DNA of 64,000 bases from Terana coerulea (lineage: Eukaryota > Basidiomycota > Agaricomycetes > Polyporales > Phanerochaetaceae). The notes beneath the pieces were generated by a model. The model searched no databases. It saw only the letters and a list, made by a program, of their open reading frames with translations, and was not told where the DNA came from. Positions 1 to 11,348 of this stretch are shown here, in pieces. Location of the stretch: assembly GCA_024811115.1 (NCBI GenBank), contig JAKOGH010000721.1, forward strand, positions 124,001-188,000. The letters are read 5' to 3'. Numbering within the stretch: position 1 is the stretch's first letter; every line of letters begins with the position of its first letter. The position numbers were made by a program, and so were the translations under genes.

Positions 1-45
1 GAACACGTTGTCTAAAATGATGCTCGTCGCTGACATGCTATACAG

Positions 46-879
46 ACTGCACTCTTACGCAAAACGCCAACTTCACCGGTTCGATCGTGGTTAGTACTAT
101 AATTACATCAGTAGCGGGAACAGCTCCGAACTTACGTCTTTTAGGCTACGAACGGTCAGCCTAATCTAGTATGTTATGGAAACGCTCCTGGAAACGCAGG
201 GTGCGGTGTCACCGAGTGGAGTCGAGCATCCTATGGCCCGACCTTCGACGCCCAAGGAGGCGGGGCCTATGCTATGAAATGGGATGACACTGGGATCGCT
301 GTTTGTACGCCGTATTCTGTATGAAATGGCTGGTGATGTCTACTCACGCAATGTGCATATCCAGGGTCTTTCTACAGGCAGGCGATACCACAGGACATCT
401 TGAGTGGTCAGCCTCAGCCAGAAACATGGGGGACTCCCGTTGCAGTTCTCGAACCGGCTGGATGTGATCCCATTGCAAACTTCGTTAATCACTCGATAGT
501 GTTTGGTATGTTACTATCCTCAAATCCTTCCACCTTTCAGTACTTATGGTATTGTAGACATCACTTTCTGTGGCGACTGGGCTGGCAACTCATATGCTAC
601 CTCCGGTTGCCCGGGGACATGCCCAGATCGCCTGATGGATCCCACCAATTTCGATGTACGGCATCAAATATCTGCATTTCTTGCCTTCACTGATATTCAA
701 CCTCATCTCGGTAGAATGCTTCTTGGGTTATCAACAACATGAAGGTGTACAAGAGAGTGACTTTGTCGAAGGCGTCAGGCGCAGAAAGCACGACATCTCG
801 TCTTCTTTCAGCACCAGCAGCTTTGAGCGCCCTCGTCGGCACCATATCTCTGTTTACAGTGACGAGTTGGATGCTGTAG
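46..879 (+). CDS. GH16 endo-beta-glucanase, 3' part (gene runs off the left edge)
   Basis: C-terminal half of a secreted GH16 (laminarinase/MLG1-type) beta-glucanase acting on cell-wall or plant beta-1,3(4)-glucans. Readable exons are 46-89, 160-304, 365-505, 558-655 and 715-879 (stop TAG 877-879), all with GT-AG introns in phase. Family landmarks seen are GGGAYAMKWDDTGI, QAIPQDI, WGTPVA, ITFCGDWAG, SGCPGTC and a closing WVINNMKVY. The catalytic ExDxxE motif lies outside the window. The last ~20 residues are hydrophobic after a Ser/Ala stretch, fitting a GPI-attachment signal, so the enzyme is probably tethered to membrane or wall. It converges on the SurE gene, with 135 bp between stops. Family call is firm; substrate is inferred. 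Confidence 0.88.
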
Positions 880-1014
880 ACAAATGGACCTTCCGCTGCC
901 TGTCTCTCCAGCTTCGACTCAAACCTCATGACCCTATACGGCACCACTTGCGGTGCTCCTGCATGGACTTGAAGCATGTATCATACATTTTTGTGTAGAT
1001 CAGTTGTACATTTG

Positions 1015-2384
1015 TCATAGTTTGAACTTCCAGAGTGCTCCCTCTACTTCCTCAGGTGAGAACGGTGTCAATCCCATCTCATGCGATGGCTCAGCGAACG
1101 AAGCACGCAAAGGTGTGACGCTGACCCATCCTTTCGCGATAGCCCACCCGTCTGAGCCTACAGGAACCTCGTCCATGTCTGGGTTGATTAGCCTTCCCAT
1201 CTCCGGGGAGAACTTGAAGACCAGTTCGTCCGGAGCCCCCGACGAAGGGGCGCCTACAAGGACACCCTGCTCGTTGGTGTTCAGGGAATCGGGGCCTGCG
1301 GGCGACGTCGCCGGCTTTACAGCAGCATGCCGCTTGAACAGCCGGCCGTACGAGTTGCGCCACATGCGCGTCCAGGAGATCGGTAGGCCCGCCTCCGCGA
1401 GCAGGCCCTCGACCATCGGAATGTTCACGTTATACAGGTCGACTTCGCGGTCGCGAATCCCGCCGGCGTCGGCGCCCCAGTGCGCCCAGAGGTGCCCGAC
1501 GATGCGCCCCGCGAGGGCGTGCGCGGGCTCGAAGTACGCCGGCGGCGGCGGCTTCTGGACGGTGCCGTACGAGAGCGCGATGGCGCGTGTCTTGGCAAGG
1601 CTGGTGGAGAGCGCGGCGCCGATGGTGCCGGAGGAGAGGGCGAAGGCGGCGGAGCTGTTGCGTCCGAGGTTTGGGCCTGATATCTGAATGCGTGGAGGTT
1701 CACAGTCAGCAGGTTCACCACTGTGAACCAGAATGAACTCACTACTAGATCTATTTGACCTGGGTACAGGTTGTGTAGAGCAATGTTTGCGCACGTCGCG
1801 GGTGTCTGTGAAACATATACTTGAGCATTGGAGATGGAGAAAGCACGCCAAAGACTCACCCCGTCTAATAGTATCCACTCAGCAGTTTCGCCTTCCTGCA
1901 GCGGACGCGGAGAACTTGATACCTCGCCCTTCCCATCTATGCCAAATGCTAATGTCAGCAGGTTAGATCTCTTGCAACGATGAAGGAAACAATACCAGGT
2001 TCCGTGGGATAATAATACCTCCCATTAATGGTTTCTGTGATCTGGTATGCATTGCCTAGCAGAGTGTGCCTCAGTAACCGTCGCTATTTGTGCATATGAG
2101 GTAGTATTGCGCACCAATCCATGACTTCTGTGAACTTGGAACGACAACCTTCACGTCCCAACCTGCGTTCATACGCGATCATATTTCAACGCAATGACTT
2201 GGGAGACCACGCACCCAAATCCCTCGTTAGATGGCGGTAGAGACCATAGATGTACGGCGAGTCGTGTCCGGGAGGTCCGTCGTCGTTCTACAGGCTCCGC
2301 GGTGTTAGCATGCGCATGGCGTGGCAATTGCGAACAGAGTATACTCGCGGTCAGCAGCACTCGCAGCTTAGGTATGTCAGGCAT
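1015..2384 (-). CDS. SurE-type 5'/3'-nucleotidase (acid phosphatase)
   Basis: Metal-dependent nucleotidase/phosphatase of the SurE family. Seven exons: 2384-2349, 2287-2215, 2162-2115, 2055-1996, 1948-1860, 1805-1743 and 1683-1015, giving 345 codons in one frame. Motifs in order: LRVLLT/NDDGPPGHDSP across intron 1 (metal-binding Asp pair), VVVPSSQKSWIG, GTPATCANIALHNL, ISGPNLGRNSS (second nucleotide-binding loop), SSGTIGAA and IALSYGT. Intron 1 begins with GC (gcgagt) instead of GT; no other donor keeps LLT joined to NDDGPP. Intron 4 has two in-frame acceptors 12 nt apart. The start ATG is followed directly by the conserved beta-strand LRVLLT. No frame breaks were found. Confidence 0.93.
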
Positions 2385-2814
2385 CTCGGCAAGCAGTACC
2401 CTGACTATTGGTATAGAACCTATGGCGAGATGGAAGTAACGAGAAAGAAGGAATTGGCCATCTATTCACAAAGTTCGGGAAACCGGTACCCGGGTCCGGT
2501 CCAGTGAAGAATTAACAGCGCAAAGTCCAACGATAAATTTCGAGATCTAGGCTACAGACATGACTACACATTGTCAACAATGAAACCGGCACCCATATGC
2601 AAAGATACACCATAGATTTTTGCGTCGCCGAGTGTCCCAGGTAAGTGCTGACGCAGCCTGAATCTGTCCCGCAAGAAGACAGATGGTAGCACGAGTGAAC
2701 GTGCTGCACCGTAAGGTGCTAGGAACTCACGGAAACCGTGAGGAAGACGTCAGGGACGTCAGGGTCGATACGGGGGTTTAACTTGTAGACTCAGGGACAT
2801 TTCCCAGAGGTCAT

Positions 2815-4198
2815 TCACATCTGGAGAGCAAGCTTGGCCAGCTTCAGAGCACCCTCTTTCGTCTTGTTGCCTGCCGGAGAGAACAAGCATGTCAGTGCAC
2901 GCCTTTACGAGATTACTTTACCACATACCTCCAATGAAGCCGCTTGCATGAATGAATACACATCCGTCTACTCCAGATGTCTTAGAGAGCTGGTCGTCCC
3001 GAAGTCCGCGCCAGGCCTCGGGAAGGGCTTTGCGGCTCTCGAAACTTTCTGGAGAAATGGGAACAGCTTGCACGCGCCACTGGCCACCGGTCTCGTCCGG
3101 GTAGATCACATAGATGGGCTGTTCAGATGCGGCAATGGAGAGGTCGGTCTCGAGCTCAAACAGATGTTCCTGGGAGGATTGTATGGCAAGTGAGTCGGGT
3201 GCCGTATGGAAAGCGTGGTGTACAACAAACCTTCCACGGCGCGTACTTCTCGAAAAGTACGATCTTCCCATTCGGTTCAACATGGCTTCGAGCTTTGAGA
3301 GCTTCAGCGACAAGGTCACGCGCGGGGAGCCACGCGTTGGCGTAGTAGTCTAGTCGATTGACGAATTCACCACCTACGAGTGCGGATGCCTTCAGGAATA
3401 GATTCTGCATTCGCTTTGTGTCAGTCGCGTGCTGAACTAAGTCGTAGCACGGCTTACGTCTACTGTCTGTGAGTCAACAGACTGATTCCAGGCAGGGTTG
3501 AGGTGACCAACGCGGCTGGATACGTCAGTTCTATTGCGGTATTTGGGTTGTATGTCTGTGGTGTATTGCGAGATGCCGTTGTCGATAGCGTCAATGGCTT
3601 CTATGAATTCCTAACGGACTGTCGGTGCAAGTCTACAGACATGTGCAACAATGATACATACCCTGTACATCTTCAGCCACAGAGTGTCAACCCTCGAGTC
3701 ATCAGGCGAGCTTTTGAGTCGGTTGGCGATGATTTCTCGTCCAAAATGCCTGCACCAATCATTTAGCGCATGTATAGTGAGCGAGAGGATTCAGCGTGCG
3801 TACTTGTACACCAGACCCGCCGATGACAGCTTCGTGTCAAATCCATGCCCAAAAACTTCCGTGAACCCGCGTTGGTGGTGGTCAAAGCGCTGCTTGCTTT
3901 CGTCGTAGACTCCTCCGACATCGACGACGATTGTGCAAGTATCCAGAATTGCTGGGTCTCTTGTGCGTTTCAGATCTGCGTCCAAGAATGAACAGGAAGT
4001 TCCTAGGCATGGGCCAAGTGCGAAGTCACTCACCAGCACCGTCGTACGCCTTTGTCAAGCGCAAGAGGTAGACTGCGAGGGCTTCATCGCAGTGGAACGT
4101 GCCATTGTGCGTGCCTATAACCTACTCTCCCGTTCGCGTAAGTTCCTTCGTGGACAGAGGGAGAAAGCGGTGAGAACGACCTTGTGGTCCGAGTTCAT
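2815..4198 (-). CDS. MYG1: MYG1-like metal-dependent 3'-5' RNA exonuclease
   Basis: Homologue of MYG1/GAMM1 (UPF0160, DHH-like fold), a conserved RNA exonuclease of nucleus and mitochondria. Eight exons: 4198-4181, 4121-4034, 3975-3804, 3749-3662, 3610-3458, 3404-3231, 3169-2929 and 2870-2815, about 329 residues. Diagnostic strings are [14 protein letters not shown] (metal-binding His/Asp at the N-terminus), [65 protein letters not shown] and [12 protein letters not shown]. The ATG at 4198 gives a very short leader (MNSDHK). A longer, more typical lysine-rich leader sits just upstream from ATG 4251 and joins the frame if one A is missing in the run at 4198-4202, so the start is uncertain. The rest of the reading frame is intact. 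Confidence 0.93.
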
Positions 4199-4711
4199 TT
4201 TTGTCTCTTTGCAGGGTGTTCAGCGTCAGGAGAAGAGGAGGTCTGGGACATAAATCGTGTGTGCCGCGAATGCCAAGTTGGTGCTGGGAGCGCTGCTCGC
4301 GGGGAAGGGTTTACACGGGGGTGTTGTAGATGGTGGAGATAGGCAAGGTCCGTACGCAGGACGTGCTGCAGCGACTGCAGCCTGAGCATATTGCGTTGCA
4401 TCTCAGCATCCGTCAAAGCCTAGGCTCTTCCCCGGACGCTGTGCCTATAACGCTCAGGGAACCGCTCGACCAGCTGCGCCCCGGGGAATTGTCGACAAAA
4501 TTGGCCGTGACAATATTAGGCAAGACGGTCAGAAAGGGGCAACTCAGGCTTGACAGACGGGATGTGCAGAAAGTCAATATTATGCAGTCCCTGTGAGTCC
4601 AGAGTACGTATGAGGATATGATATACGATAGCAAAGTCCGTCCGTGATGAGTCCATGAGTGTCATAACAACGACTGAAGTCCTCCCAATAGTCCCTCTCC
4701 CTACCTACTGC
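4199..4711. other. Intergenic: MYG1 upstream region and 3' flank of the GPI-protein gene
   Basis: About 510 bp without a supported gene. The part next to MYG1 may hold its true first codons (see that entry). The rest should carry the MYG1 promoter and the 3' end of the Ser-rich protein gene transcribed from the right. I see no TATA box or repeat. Confidence 0.5.
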
Positions 4712-5318
4712 TCATACGAGAACCAACCCAAATCCGACCGCTACCCCTCCCACCAGTGCCATGACAGAGTTGATCGGAAGGGCTTGAGCGAAGGAGATGT
4801 AGCTATCCGGGGGACCGAATACGCCTCCCGCTGCAGACTGACCAGGCACAGGTGCACCGTTCGCGCCATTTCCTCCTCCGTCGACATCGGTCGGGGCAGT
4901 AGGCAACGGGCCTGTTGAGGTAGAGCTACTACTACTTGATGCGGAACTCGAGTTTCCGTTCGACGCAGACTGCGTGTTGGAGGCCGTCGGCGTGACGGTG
5001 ACGACGACGGCGGAGGTGATGGTCTGAGGGTCACGCCCCGACGCGACTGTAACGATGGTCGTAAGGGATGTCGAGAGGATCGCTGAGGGAGATGGCGTCG
5101 CGGAATTCGAGTTGGACCCCGAACCCGACGGAGACGCAGAGCTTGCAGCCTGAGATGAAGACTGCGAGTTTTGCTGCTGTGATGTACTCTGAGGTTCCAC
5201 ACAGAGAGGAAGTAAAGCGGCTTTAGAGGCTGAGCGACAGGGAGATCGAAGGCATACATACTTGTGCAGCCGCGAGGAGCGGAAGGGCGAGTAAAGCGAC
5301 GACAGCGGTGATACGCAT
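4712..5318 (-). CDS. Small Ser/Thr-rich secreted protein, probably GPI-anchored
   Basis: Two exons, 5318-5262 and 5188-4712. Exon 1 encodes a textbook signal peptide (MRITAVVALLALPLLAAAQ), split exactly at its end by an intron. The mature part is very rich in Ser, Thr, Ala, Asn and Gln, with poly-Ser runs, and has no cysteine pattern. The C-terminus is a hydrophobic tail (INSVMALVGGVAVGFGLVLV) typical of GPI-anchor signals. Such proteins sit heavily O-glycosylated on the fungal surface; no enzymatic domain is visible. It is divergent from the gene at 5674, sharing a ~355 bp intergenic region. The gene call is solid, the function unknown. Confidence 0.75.
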
Positions 5319-5673
5319 TTTCGAGGGCCGAACGAAAGGATAGGTGTACTTTGTGAAGGGGATGTAAACTCAAATCAAGGCTGGCGAGTTCGTCGTCGCA
5401 GACGGCGTGAAGGTCGTGGAAGTCGATGCAGACGCTGTGTAACGGGCTTGTCACGCCGTTGCCCTCGCAAGGAGATGTCACGGGCTAGTCACGACTCGCA
5501 ACTGTTCCGGCTGGGCCGGTCGGTGTGTGAATTTGATTGGACACGGGGGACTTGATGACGATTTTGTAATTCGGAATGTACCACAAGGACGCTTTTAGTC
5601 TGTTCTTCTGGCTGAGAATGACCCCGCATTAGAGCCTGCGATCTCCCTTGCACTCCACTCTACCCCCGCCACT

Positions 5674-6950
5674 ATGACACCCACACCCATTTCCCCCGCC
5701 AACGTCCGCCTCACCCTCCAGTACATCGCCCCGCCCTCGCAGCTCGACCAGCCGCTCCCGCCATACCTCCTCTCAAAACCACTGGTGCAGAGGCACCATT
5801 TCCTCCAGATACCCCCAGAAGACTCTGCACAATACCTCTGCTGGCCGTCCGAGATGTCCTCGAAAGTAGTCGAAGTACTCGAGTCCCTGCCACACCCAGT
5901 CGACGAGGACGCTCCACAAACACACACCGTGCAGTATACCTCGGACGCCGAGTCCACATACGCACACGTCGCGCTCGTAGGCGTCAGCGACGAGACCGCG
6001 CGGCTCGTCTTCCTCTGGGACGAAGTCGACGGCTGGAAGTTCCATGACGCGAAGCTGATGCCCTTCCCCCAAGGGAGCAGACCAAATCTTAGCGACGTGC
6101 TCATTTCTGGGACGCCCGCTGGCATTGTCCCCCAACCTATCGCACAGTCTGCCCCAAATAACAACCCCTACGTATTCAGCGATGATGACTGCAGCGACGA
6201 TGACGACTACTGGAATGCATACGGTGCTGACTCGGATGAGCCATCCCCGAGTAACGCATTTGCATCCTCCAAGGACACTGGGGGCGATGGCGAGGACGCT
6301 TACTGGGCCCGCTATGCCTCTGTACAAGGTATGTGTTATGCTTTGCTTCACATTGACATCATTTCTTATCCGAGTTGGATGTATCAGGTACGGCTGATTC
6401 GACGATACCTACCCCACCGATTCAGAGGCGTAGGCTTGAGAATCCTTTCCAGCAGCCATCCGACTCCCCGTACGCACTTCCTGTGCCAATCAGGTCAGGC
6501 CAATCAGACACTCCAGGAGAGGCTCTGCAGATCCCTCTATCACTCGCCAAGCCAGCCGGCTCGCGCAGGTCCGACCCTGCTTCTCCCAAAGCCCTTGCGC
6601 GTCTCTTGGCAGATATTTCACCCCGACTAGGACCCGCAGTTATCGCGGATTTCAAGGATGAGGAGGAGCAAGAGTTCTCTCCACCGTTGGACAGCGACTC
6701 TTCGGACTCAGCGTCGTCGTCCGCGCTTGGACTGATCACCGACCCTGAGTCGCCCGGGATGCTAGACCTCTCCGAGGTCATGCCAGACTTTGGGTCGGTG
6801 GCGGCGGAGATTGCAGATGAGGAGCCCCTGCGGCAGAGCGTGAAGGGGCTGTATGCGTTGTGGAAGATGAGCAAAGGGGTGAAGGGAGTGTCGGCGGAGC
6901 AGAGCAGGCAGTCATTCCTGCGGGTGGTGGAGGAAGTCATTGGCGCATGA
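5674..6950 (+). CDS. Uncharacterised acidic protein (basidiomycete-type)
   Basis: Two exons, 5674-6328 and 6388-6950, about 405 residues. I do not recognise the family. The first ~155 residues look folded (SANVRLTLQYIAPP, LPPYLLSKPLVQRHHFLQIPP, ARLVFLWDEVDGWKFHDAKL). The middle is acidic and disordered (SDDDCSDDDDYWNAYG). The second exon has a Ser/Asp linker and ends in a helical region (LRQSVKGLYALWKMSKG). The layout, a globular N-terminus with acidic tracts and a short C-terminal helix, suggests a nuclear or adaptor protein, but this is only inference. The start is the first ATG of the open exon. Confidence 0.7.
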
Positions 6951-7238
6951 GGCCCAAATCTGTTTTCAAATACTGTATCATCATCTCACTCACACTCATA
7001 TCGTCAATTGTACTGCACTGTATCCTATTCAATTCGGAGGTTATGTCTCGTCAAGTTTAGTTGCGGGACAGAAGTGTACTCCTTATGTAAGGGTGATTTG
7101 TCGCTGGCCCCGTATGCGGGCGCCTAGTAATTAGCAGGAGAGGCGCATCGGCTTTGTCTTCCTAAGAGTACTCGCCTTCGCAGTACACATCCACTTTGGA
7201 GTCGCCTGGAAGTGCGGGGCCTATGCTCGCTGGCAAGC

Positions 7239-9216
7239 ATGGACGGCACAGACGATGGCAATGTGGTAGTCGCAGATAACGAGCTCTGGTAGGTTCCCGC
7301 TTACCTCCTTCAATCTGTTCTGTCCAAGTGGGCGGTAGAGCTCACGTATACGTAACCTACAGGGATCGCCTTCTGAAAGAGCAGACCCGTGAGCTCTTCC
7401 CCCACGTTGTCATGCTGTGAACACTGAACTCAATCTCTCCCATCGCTTGTGCGTGCAGACCTATTCCAGAAGACCACCACCCGAAACCAGGAGCTGGAAA
7501 GCAGGGTCGAGGAGCTCGAGCGGGAGCTGTCCGTTTGGAAGATTGCGGTGAAGGCGGCAGAGGTCGAGAAAAACGAGCTGAACAAGAGGGTGAACAAACT
7601 CGAGAGAAACATCGGATCGCTGAAGGTGCGTCTCACAATTAAATTGACATCCCCCAGCTGACTTGCCGGTCTAGGATGACAATCCCCTCTCATTATGCCT
7701 CATTGACGGTGATGGAAATATTTTTGCCCCTCATCTCATTCGACAGGGCCAGGCAGGCGGGCGACAGGCTGCTATGATGCTCACCTCCGGCCTCACCCAG
7801 CACATGACTAGCCTCGACTCTGAAAGAGGGGGCCCTCGGGCCGCGGAGAAATATGGCTCACGATATACTGCAACAAGCGAGGCTTGACAGAGACGCTCAC
7901 AAGCAATGGAGTGTGCACGGCGGAGGATTTCGAGAACTTCATCATGGGCTTCAATCAAGCAGCACCCCTGTTCTCCTTCGTGGACGCAGGAACAGGCAAG
8001 GAGGCTGCTGATTCGAAAATTAAAGGTACATCCTACTATCATTATCATTGTCTTTCCCAATTTACTGACTAATTTTGGTTATAGAGTGCCTGAGGGTGTT
8101 CACCCGCTTCCCCCAAACCTCTCGCGTCTTCTTTGGCGGTGCGCACGACAACGGGTACACCTCCACGCTCAGTTACCTCCAAAATGAGGGCCTCCACCAT
8201 AAAGTCATTATACTGCGCGGATACCGTGACCTTGCGCCCGAGGTCCGGAATCTCAACCTGCCGCACCTCGAGATTGAGGGCCTATTCATGACCGAGAAAT
8301 TGATCACAAACCCCTACAAGAAGGGCAATAATGTGCAACAGCACACGATTCAATTACAAGACTTCGAGAATTTGTTTAGGAATAAAACAACGCAGGTAGC
8401 GACATCTGCAAGAGCACCAACACCTGCACCCGCGAAGAAATTAAGGAAGTTGGTCCCTGATCTGGTACGTGTTAAATTTCGCCATAAAATGCAACTGAGA
8501 GTACATCTATCTTCTAAACATGTAGCCTCTACACAAACGTACGTCTTGTATGAGACTGCTCTTGTCTTGCGCTGGCTCAATCACATCAATATGCAGACAA
8601 ACCTCCGCCGTGTAACTTCTTCTATCTCAGCACATGCCCTCACGGAGAACGTTGCCACTACGCCCATGATTATATTCTCATGACCGAAAATATACGAGAG
8701 CTCCGCGAAAACGCGAAGAGATGGCCATGCCCATTTATTAACAGAGGTTTCTATCAACGTACATTTATGGGAAAATAAGACACTGATTACTGTCACAGGC
8801 CATGAGTGTCCTCAAGGTGGAAAGTGTCCTATGGCTCACACTTGTCCGAAGGGTAAGAAGTGTGTGTACTACAAATCTGGAAAGTGCAAATTTGTCGCCA
8901 GTGCGTACAGTCCTCTGCCTCTCCAGCACCACAAGCTGAATTTTGAGCAGAAGGGATGCATGGCACTTCACAGACCGCGGCCGATGACCCCAGCGAGACG
9001 AAATCGTCCAACTCGGTGCGCAGCCCGAGCCCGGAAGTCCCGCCGTACCCATTCGCCGCAGAGGAACCAATGGCCACGCCGTCCGAGGCGGCGTACGACG
9101 ACGTCCCCGTCTCTCCATTTGGCGGGCCGGTCTCAAAGCCGCACACGCCCTCCCTCGCCGAGCGCACACTGTCCCGCATGCTGACCCCCGAGCTTGACCT
9201 GCAGCTGCCTGGCTGA
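7239..9216 (+). CDS. CCCH zinc-finger protein with N-terminal NYN-like (DUF7923-type) domain
   Basis: Multi-exon fungal protein joining a coiled coil (about 7463-7626, LESRVEELERELSVWK), a nuclease-like domain with the acidic motif LCLIDGDGNIF and later GGRQAAMML, LTIYCNKRGL, FSFVDAG, RVFFGGAHDNGY and IILRGY, then three CCCH-type fingers (CNFFYLSTCPHGERCHYAH; CPFINRGHECPQGGKCPMAH; TCPKGKKCVYYKSGKCKF). The C-terminus is disordered and Pro/Ser-rich. The combination fits an RNA-binding protein that may cleave or regulate RNA; activity is inferred from the domains only. The frame breaks once, at the G run 7828-7832: the sequence reads on into GEIWLTIYCNKRG only if one G is added. Start 7239 is the first ATG in frame with the coiled coil. 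Name of the nuclease-like domain is from memory of the family. Confidence 0.8.
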
Positions 9217-9418
9217 CATTAGACGCGGTCACGCGTTTGTCACGTGTGGCGTGGGCGAGGCTGAAGTTGGGGTATTCCGGGTTCGATTTGTTTCAAGTTA
9301 GGTTTACCATATCACACTACCGCGTTACCCCTCTAGTATCTGTCGCTCGCTGTATCTATCCTACATACTCGGTCGTACACCACCAAGCCTATTCCACCCA
9401 CTCTCTTACACATTGAAA

Positions 9419-10764
9419 ATGGACTTTGAGGGCCGAACGCGAGGCGAACATCGCCCGCAATCGCGAGCTGCTCGCCTCGCTCGGCCTCGCAGACAACACA
9501 GTTGTTGTGCCGCGTAAGAAACAAGAGGGGCCAAGCCAAAGGCAAAGGCAGCAAAGAAGCGCAAGGAGGCGCCTGCGGATGAGAACGAGGACGAGGAGCA
9601 GCCACGCAAGAAGAGCGTTGCTGCCGCTCCAGTGGCGGACGCGGCGGAGGGCGGACCACGGCGCAGCGGGAGGAACTCTGGGAAGAGTGTCGACTACAGA
9701 GGCGATGGTGACAAACTTGCACGGAGCGACGGGCCCAAGGTGCTGAGTGCGCGGGCAAGGGCGATGGAGGCGGCGGATGCTCGAGCTCCGATGCAGCGCA
9801 CGCAGGACCCGAAGCGGTTTGGCTCGATACCTGGTGTAGAGGTTGGGTCATGGTGGGCCTCAAGGTGTGTCTTGCTTGGATCTCCTCGATGAAGTGATAC
9901 TTGAACAAGCGGTCTTAGGATGGAATGCAGCAAGGATGCGATACATGCGTGAGCTGTCCCTCTGTTTAGGCGCGAGCCGCGATTTATGTCTGTTTTATGT
10001 TAGGCCCTGGGTCGCAGGCATCTCTGGCAGCCCGGATGGCTGCTACTCTGTCGCGCTTTCTGGCGGCTACGAAGACGACGTAGACATGGGAGAAGCCTTG
10101 TGTGTTATACCTTTCATCTGAGCTCGTTGCAAACTCACTGATTGCTGTGTTGGGGCAATAGCACATACACTGGCTCTGGCGGTCGTGACTTAAAGGGCAC
10201 CAAGCAGAACCCGAAGAACGTAAGCCTGGAGCATATTGGCTACGTTAGTATCGCTGACAGCATGCGTAGCTCCGAACTGCTCCTCAGAGTTCAGACCAAA
10301 CCTTCGAGAACAAGGACAACCGCGCTCTGCAGGTGTGCTCTCCCGCCCTCGCAAGCATTTTTGCCAAGGGACACTAATCCTCCGTTCTAGAAATCTGTGG
10401 AGACAAAAAGCCCATCCGGGTCATCCGGGGGTACAAGCTGCACTCCAAGTACGCTCCAGTCGAAGGCTACCGGTACGACGGCCTTTACACCGTCGAGAAG
10501 GTCAGCCGAACTCTCCATCAATACTATGCGCTTGCTAACGCGTATTACTTATGATCAGGCATGGCGCGAGAGAGGATTGAATCCCAAAGGCTGTCTCGTA
10601 TGCAAGTTCTTGTTCAAGGTACAATGTATTGACCTAATGCAGCGACAAACGAGATGCTGACAGTACTTTAATTGCAGCGTATCCCCGGACAGCCCCCGCT
10701 CCCCGTTTACGCAGATAGTGAAGAGGCGGCCGCAGACAGCGACAGCGCTAACACGGATGCCTGA
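9419..10764 (+). CDS. SRA-YDG domain protein (5-methylcytosine reader, UHRF1-like domain)
   Basis: Basic, disordered N-terminus (KAKAAKKRK, RRSGRNSGKSVDYRG) followed by an SRA-YDG domain, the fold that flips out methylated cytosine in UHRF1 and plant SUVH proteins. Landmarks: RFGSIPGVEVGSWWASR, DAIHAPWVAGISG, ALSGGYEDDVD, GEAFTYTGSGGRDL, NKDNRALQ, KPIRVIRGYK, YAPVEGYRYDGLY, GCLVCKFLFKRIPGQPPLP. There is no PHD, RING or SET domain. About eight exons. Three frame breaks lie in base runs: one extra G at 9430-9432, one missing G at 9527-9530, one missing A at 10405-10409. The first two compensate. Strong conservation on both sides of each argues for sequence errors. It implies the fungus reads DNA methylation, a functional inference. 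Confidence 0.88.
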
Positions 10765-11348
10765 CCACCTTGAAATAAAATATTATATCTCTTGAATTTT
10801 CTTGTGTAGTTATCGCATTGCTTGTCCATTGCTTTCGTTGTACATGTTCTGTCATCTGCTTTTATATAGTCCGCCTGAAGTTTTAATGATGATCCAGTAC
10901 CGGGAGTGATGCGCGAGCGCATTTTCGAGTGTTTGAAACATAACGTCGTCGGGAAGGGTAGATTGGGGGAGGCGTGCCATTTCGCGCCTCTTGACGAGCG
11001 CGAGCTGTGCCATTAGGTCTTTTTGCTGGCTTGTAGGTCTCCGTATTCTTTCTCTACATTCTTGTGCCCAGCAGATTTGCCTGTACGCTTCACAATGGCT
11101 GGAGGATGCCGGTGAGGCTGCGAGTTTACGTGCAGTGATGGCGAAAGGAGAGTGAGGAACTGTACTATATTTGGCGCCCAAAAGCCATTGGGCCGTAAAT
11201 GGGCGCTTGACACAGCGCTGGGTAACAAGCCCGTCGCACAGCCAGCGTTGCTTGATATAAGACTCTTTCATCCTCTTGACATCTCCTTTCATCTTCTTCT
11301 CTCCAGTCCTCTTCATCTCGCAAGCTAGCACTTACTTAATACACCAAT

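Noticed and set aside
11276..11346. Upstream in-frame extension of the SEC9 ORF
   Set aside because: It begins at a TTG and lacks an ATG; the family-like start at 11349 fits once one T is restored, so the extension is an artefact of the frame break.
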